DNA of 9,384 bases from an uncultured Centipeda sp. (lineage in GTDB: Bacteria; Bacillota; Negativicutes; Selenomonadales; Selenomonadaceae), in the NCBI GenBank assembly GCA_937925565.1, contig CALALM010000361.1:1-9384 (forward strand), in the 5' to 3' direction. Positions 6,031 to 9,384 of the stretch are shown here, piece after piece. The stretch's first letter is position 1. Every line of letters begins with the position of its first letter. The position numbers and the translations under genes were made by a program. A model generated the notes under the pieces. The model made no database searches. It saw nothing but the letters and a program-made list of their open reading frames with translations, and was not told the DNA's origin.

Positions 6031-7332
6031 ATGGGATTTGATCGTGAAAAATTTGACGAGATAAAGGCAGCCTTTACCTTGGACGACGATGCTCTCCGCA
6101 AGATCGCCGATGATTTCCGCGCTGATATGTGCGCGGGGCTCGCCGGCAAAGAGGGCGCAACGCTCCGTATGCTCCGCTCCTATGCAGGGCTTCCGAGCGG
6201 CAAGGAGCAAGGTTCCTTCCTCGCGCTCGACTTCGGCGGCACGAACGTTCGCGCCCAGCGCATCCTCCTCAAGGGCAGCGGCGAATACGAGGTGCTGAGC
6301 AGGGTCGCAAAGCCGCTCACACTCCCCGGTGTCTATGACTACGTGAGCGCGGATGCGACGGCAGAGGAACTGTTTGACTTCCTCGCCGCCATCATCGACG
6401 AGGCAATCGACGGGAATCGGGAGACGAAATATCTCCTCGGACATACCTTCTCCTTTCCCTCACAGCAGACCAACCTCAACAACGCAAAGCTCATTGTCTG
6501 GACGAAGGAATTCGCCACGCAGGGGGTCGAGGGAAAGGTTGTCAACGACCTCCTCAAGGAGGCACTCGCACGGCGCGGCATGACCAACGTCACACCTGTC
6601 GCCGTCATCAACGATACGGTCGCGGTACTGCTCGCGGCGGCGTACAAGCACGAGCACACCTACATCGGATCGATTTACGCCACGGGGCAGAACACCTGCT
6701 ACTACGAGGAATTCGCGGACGGCAGTGAGCCGTCGACCGTCATCAACATGGAGTCGGGCGGCTTTGGGAAGCTGCCCTTCTCCAAATACGATGAGATCCT
6801 CGATAGGGAATCCGAGCAGCCCGGCGCACAGCGTCTGGAAAAGATGGTGTCGGGACGCTACCTCGGAACGCTCTACGGTGCGGCACTTGCCGATCTCCTC
6901 GGTGCGGACGGGATCTATCCATTTTCGAGCATCGAGCTCTCCGAGATCATCACCGATGCCTACCTCGACCGCCATGCGGCAGGTGCGGTCATCGAGGCAA
7001 AGACGGGCATGACCTTCACCGCCGCCGAACGCGCCCTGCTGCAGGAGCTCGCAACCGCCGTCATCGTCCGTTCCGCACGCATCGTTGGGGCGACCTTCGT
7101 CGCGATCATTCAGCACCGCATGGGCGAAAACGAGCTCGAGAACCAATTCGTCGCCGTTGACGGCTCCGTCTATGAGAAAGTCCCGCTCGTCGCACATCAC
7201 CTGCGTGGTGTGCTCGACACTCTCCTCTTGGACGAGGCAGTCAACGTCAAGATCATCCTAGAAAACGCCGGCTCCGCCCTCGGCGCAGCACTCGCGGCAG
7301 CCATGACAGGACGAAATGAAAGCATAAAATGA
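6031..7332 (+). CDS. Eukaryote-type hexokinase
   Basis: A 433-residue sugar kinase of the classical hexokinase family (Pfam Hexokinase_1/Hexokinase_2), not the ROK or GlcK/Glk glucokinases usual in bacteria. It would phosphorylate glucose with ATP to glucose 6-phosphate in the cytoplasm. Motifs in order: LPSGKEQGSFLALDFGGTNVR (phosphate-1 loop, from residue 54), HTFSFPSQQ (138-146), WTKEF (157-161), INDTV with catalytic base D195, ATGQN (217-221), INMESGGFG with sugar-binding E241, PGAQRLEKMVSGRYLG with E270, DGSVYEK (377-383) and GSALGAAL (414-421). All catalytic and sugar-binding residues known from yeast and human enzymes have counterparts. The length fits a single-domain hexokinase. GGGAGGAG at 6018-6025 supports the start. 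It lies 243 bases after the HAD gene, behind the long palindrome, so it may be read from the PTS operon or from its own promoter. Its likely job is to capture glucose freed by the neighbouring alpha-glucosidase. Confidence 0.95.
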   Translation: MGFDREKFDEIKAAFTLDDDALRKIADDFRADMCAGLAGKEGATLRMLRSYAGLPSGKEQGSFLALDFGGTNVRAQRILLKGSGEYEVLSRVAKPLTLPGVYDYVSADATAEELFDFLAAIIDEAIDGNRETKYLLGHTFSFPSQQTNLNNAKLIVWTKEFATQGVEGKVVNDLLKEALARRGMTNVTPVAVINDTVAVLLAAAYKHEHTYIGSIYATGQNTCYYEEFADGSEPSTVINMESGGFGKLPFSKYDEILDRESEQPGAQRLEKMVSGRYLGTLYGAALADLLGADGIYPFSSIELSEIITDAYLDRHAAGAVIEAKTGMTFTAAERALLQELATAVIVRSARIVGATFVAIIQHRMGENELENQFVAVDGSVYEKVPLVAHHLRGVLDTLLLDEAVNVKIILENAGSALGAALAAAMTGRNESIK

Positions 7333-7384
7333 AGTGGTTCATTGTAAAATGAAACCGGACACATAAAAAATAGGATAAAATGAA
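7325..7384 (+). repeat. Three direct copies of TAAAATGAA after the hexokinase gene
   Basis: TAAAATGAA occurs at 7325-7333, 7345-7353 and 7376-7384. The hexokinase stop codon TGA lies inside the first copy, and the third copy is the outer end of the following hairpin. The second and third copies share more sequence (TAAAATGAA followed by ACCG or GACCG). The stretch between them, AAACCGGACACATAAAAAAT, is unlike the GC-rich genes around it. The repeats may be leftovers of a small inserted element; no function is apparent. Confidence 0.5.
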
Positions 7385-7475
7385 GACCGCCATCTGGACG
7401 TATCTTTTTTGCCCGCTCAATGCCTCCTTGTTCGGACAAAAAAATCTACGCCAATTTGGCGGTCTTCATTTTGTC
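7374..7475. terminator. Long hairpin between convergent genes, likely bidirectional terminator
   Basis: GATAAAATGAAGACCGCCA (7374-7392) pairs with 7457-7475 over 19 bases with one G-U pair, the core being 16 perfect bases. Pairing continues inwards, with mismatches, through CGTA (7399-7402) with TACG (7447-7450) and TTTTTTG (7405-7411) with CAAAAAA (7437-7443), so almost the whole 102 bases can fold as one hairpin. The GC-rich part of the stem is flanked by AAAAT on the left and ATTTT on the right, so it can end transcription in both directions. It lies between the hexokinase (plus strand) and the aldo/keto reductase (minus strand). It is far longer than a normal terminator and may derive from a mobile palindromic repeat. 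Confidence 0.65.
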
Positions 7476-7484
7476 AATGGTTTC

Positions 7485-8420
7485 TTAAATCATCTCTTTT
7501 TCCCATAAACGTACGGTGTTGAAGTCGAGCTTGTCTGCCGTGCTCTCGATCAGGGCGATCTCCTCTGTTGTGAGGGTTATCTTCATTGCCTGCACGGCAT
7601 CTGTGACATGGCTCTTTTTGGTCACACCGATGATGGGCAGCGTGCCCTTGTTGATTGCCCATGCGAGGGGGATCTGCGCGATGCTGACCTTGTACTTGTC
7701 TGCGAGCAGTTTGAGCGAAGTGTTCAGCATCTCGATTTTATCCATGATGGGATTGTAGATTGCTGCACGTTCAGAGTTGTTCGGCATAGGATTCAGCGTG
7801 CTGTACTGCCCCGAGAGCGCACCCTGCTCGAGCACCATGTACGAGAAGAATCGGATGTCGTTTGCGCGGCAGTAGTCCAAAATCCCCGACTCCTCGGAGG
7901 AACGGTTCATGAGACTGTAGTGGTTCTGTACCGCACCGAGTTTTCGCCCGTGCGCGCGAAGGATTTTGTCCGCCTCCTTGATCTCTGTGAGATTGTGGTT
8001 TGAGACACCGATCATCGGCGCATCGGCTTTGCCCTCAAAGAACCTCGCTATGCGTTCAATCCAACGCGGAGCTTCTGCTGTGTTATGCAGCCAGTAGATG
8101 TCCATGGTCTCCACGCCGAGCATCTTCCGCTGCATTTCCCACATATCCGCCACGGGGGTGTCCGAGGACGGATCCAAGCACTGTGGCGTGAGCTTGTCCG
8201 CGATCAGGTAGGAGTCGCGTGCACGTCCTTTGAGGAATGCACCGAGCATCTGCTCCGATGTGCCCATGCCGTATGCGTACGCCGTATCCCAGAGATTCAG
8301 CCCGTGAGCCATCGCATCGTCAAAGACGGGGCGCAGCTGCTCCTCTGTGTAGTTTGTGCCGAATGTGCCATCGTTGCCCCATGCCCATGCACCAAGCGCG
8401 ATCTTTGGCAGATCTGTCAT
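7485..8420 (-). CDS. Aldo/keto reductase
   Basis: A 311-residue cytoplasmic NAD(P)H-dependent oxidoreductase with the aldo/keto reductase TIM-barrel pattern, which reduces aldehydes or ketones to alcohols. The catalytic tetrad is visible as D45 and Y50 in LWDTAYAYG, K76 in IADKL and H112 in YWLHN. Other family marks are GVSNHN (138-143), QNHYSL (165-170) and the C-terminal cofactor-binding stretch LPIIGVTKKSHVTDA (261-275). Length is normal for the family. The ribosome binding site GGGAGGG, seven bases before the start, supports this start. The gene converges on the hexokinase and is divergent from the DyP peroxidase, sharing a 181-base upstream region with it. The substrate cannot be deduced; general aldehyde detoxification or sugar metabolism are both possible. 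Confidence 0.94.
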   Translation of the reverse strand: MTDLPKIALGAWAWGNDGTFGTNYTEEQLRPVFDDAMAHGLNLWDTAYAYGMGTSEQMLGAFLKGRARDSYLIADKLTPQCLDPSSDTPVADMWEMQRKMLGVETMDIYWLHNTAEAPRWIERIARFFEGKADAPMIGVSNHNLTEIKEADKILRAHGRKLGAVQNHYSLMNRSSEESGILDYCRANDIRFFSYMVLEQGALSGQYSTLNPMPNNSERAAIYNPIMDKIEMLNTSLKLLADKYKVSIAQIPLAWAINKGTLPIIGVTKKSHVTDAVQAMKITLTTEEIALIESTADKLDFNTVRLWEKEMI

Positions 8421-8461
8421 TGTGGATCCCTCCCATTTTGTAGAAACAATTCTCTTGCTAC

Positions 8462-8505
8462 GAGGTATAATTTACTGCATGAGGTATTCGGTGCATCAGA
8501 GGTGT
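8462..8505 (+). repeat. Three spaced direct repeats GAGGTAT/GAGGTGT in the divergent promoter region
   Basis: GAGGTAT occurs at 8462-8468 and 8481-8487, and GAGGTGT at 8499-8505, spaced 19 and 18 bases apart. The last two are also preceded by GCAT. They sit between the divergent aldo/keto reductase and DyP peroxidase genes, upstream of the candidate DyP promoter. The first copy overlaps a perfect TATAAT (8466-8471, plus strand) that has no good -35 partner. Roughly two-turn spacing suits binding of a regulator to one face of the DNA. No regulator gene is adjacent, so the role is inferred from position alone. Confidence 0.4.
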
Positions 8506-8530
8506 TTTCCTTCTGTCGATAGTTTTTTTC

Positions 8531-8559
8531 TTGCCTTGCATGGAGAAACAGCGTACAAT
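8531..8559 (+). promoter_or_regulatory. Candidate promoter of the DyP peroxidase gene
   Basis: TTGCCT (8531-8536) and TACAAT (8554-8559) are separated by 17 bases, with a good -10 and a moderate -35 hexamer. Transcription would start near 8566, about 36 bases before the start codon at 8602. I found no comparably good promoter on the minus strand for the aldo/keto reductase. Confidence 0.45.
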
Positions 8560-8601
8560 CAAAGCGGAAGTTGGATGTATTATGGTATAGGAGGGAGACC
8601 T

Positions 8602-9384
8602 ATGGAGGTCAATGCAAATCTTGCGCAGGATGTGTTCAAGGATGCGGGGGAGAGCGTCATTTTCGTTATGCTCTCACTGAAACGCGAGGATATTGAGAAG
8701 GAGCGGGAGATCATCGCCGATATGGCGGATCGGATGGAGGCGATTCAGCGCTCGATGAACATCCGCGTCGCACCGGAGACGGTGAAGCTCTCGTTTGGGT
8801 TCAGCAACCGTGCGTGGGAATATCTCTTTCCAACGGCAAAGAAGCCGAAGGAACTGGAGGATTTCAAGGGGGTAAACGGAGCACATCACACAGCACCTGC
8901 GACACATGCCGATCTCTTTCTTCATGTGCGTCAGGCGGCAACCAGCTATCTCGTCGTCGATCAGATCATGGGCTTCCTTCGTCCTGTCGTAAACGTTGTA
9001 GATGAGACACATGGCTTTCACTATCTTGAGGGACGTGCAATCATTGACTTCATTGACGGAACGGAGAATCCCGTCGGTGAGGAGGCAAAGGAGTGGGCGA
9101 TCATCGGTGCGGAGGATCCGGAGTTCATCAACGGTTCCTATGCCTTTGCACAGAAATACATTCATGACCTCGACGCATGGAGGGCACTCCCGACCGAGGT
9201 GCAGGAGAAGTACGTCGGTCGCAGGAAATACAGCGATCTCGAACTCTCCGACGAGGAGAAGGATCCGCGTGCGCACAACATCATCTCGCAGGACAATCGC
9301 GATGGTGAGGAGCACAAGATCGTGCGTATGAACGTCGTCTTTGCGAATCCCGGCGAGGGAGTGCGCGGCACCTATTTCATCGGC
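8602..9384 (+). CDS. DyP-type heme peroxidase, 3' end outside the window
   Basis: The open frame runs 261 codons to the right edge without a stop; family members are usually about 300-330 residues, so some 50-70 are missing. It resembles the YfeX/DypB type. These cytoplasmic heme enzymes use hydrogen peroxide to oxidise dyes and other substrates and are sometimes packed inside encapsulin shells. The key residues are present: distal D152 in FIDGTENP, proximal heme ligand H188 in QKYIHDLDAW, and a likely distal arginine R207 in YVGRRKY. KIVRMNVVFA (239-248) matches the late conserved strand. The normally conserved first glycine of the GxxDG motif is replaced by D149. There is no signal peptide. 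AGGAGGG at 8589-8595 supports the start. The C-terminus, where an encapsulin-targeting tail would lie, cannot be seen. Confidence 0.92.
   Translation, partial: MEVNANLAQDVFKDAGESVIFVMLSLKREDIEKEREIIADMADRMEAIQRSMNIRVAPETVKLSFGFSNRAWEYLFPTAKKPKELEDFKGVNGAHHTAPATHADLFLHVRQAATSYLVVDQIMGFLRPVVNVVDETHGFHYLEGRAIIDFIDGTENPVGEEAKEWAIIGAEDPEFINGSYAFAQKYIHDLDAWRALPTEVQEKYVGRRKYSDLELSDEEKDPRAHNIISQDNRDGEEHKIVRMNVVFANPGEGVRGTYFIG

Noticed and set aside
5809..6444. A 211-codon minus-strand open frame crossing the palindrome and hexokinase start
   Set aside because: Most of it is antisense to well-conserved hexokinase sequence and the rest runs through the palindrome; there is no family resemblance.
8674..9315. 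A 213-codon open frame antisense to the DyP peroxidase
   Set aside because: It is opposite the conserved peroxidase motifs and has no domain signal of its own.

Overview
The window looks like part of a bacterial chromosome from a GC-rich, Gram-negative-type Firmicute, most plausibly a Selenomonas-like member of the Negativicutes. That placement is inference from codon use, the strong AGGAGG-type ribosome binding sites and the gene set; no rRNA or tRNA is present to confirm it. It holds six complete protein genes and one cut off by the right edge. There is no gap over 300 bases without a gene.

Layout. Bases 1-268 are AT-rich. They begin with a scrap of a DDE transposase on the minus strand and then carry two candidate promoters. 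A MurR/RpiR-type regulator (269-1036) follows and ends at a hairpin terminator. After a 191-base leader with further stem-loops come a fused alpha-glucoside PTS permease EIICBA (1228-3339), a GH13 alpha-glucosidase (3353-5017) and a Cof-type HAD phosphatase (5014-5787, overlapping the previous stop by ATGA). A 243-base gap, mostly one 175-base imperfect palindrome, precedes a eukaryote-type hexokinase (6031-7332). A second long hairpin lies between the hexokinase and a convergent aldo/keto reductase (7485-8420, minus). A divergent promoter region with three direct repeats separates the reductase from a DyP-type heme peroxidase (8602 to the right edge).

How the genes fit together. The first five genes form a coherent alpha-glucoside module. 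The permease would import a disaccharide such as maltose and phosphorylate it at a 6-hydroxyl. The GH13 enzyme would split it into glucose and glucose 6-phosphate. The hexokinase would phosphorylate the free glucose, which the PTS cannot do once the sugar is inside. The HAD enzyme could remove phosphate from excess sugar phosphates. The RpiR protein, with a sugar-phosphate-binding SIS domain, is the likely local regulator. The reductase and peroxidase are a separate, probably redox-related, divergent pair.

The most unusual items are the eukaryote-type hexokinase in a bacterial PTS locus, the two long palindromes (5813-5987 and 7374-7475), the overlapping stem-loops in front of the PTS gene, and the altered GxxDG motif of the peroxidase. 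I saw no CRISPR array, phage gene, or clearly undescribed multi-gene system.
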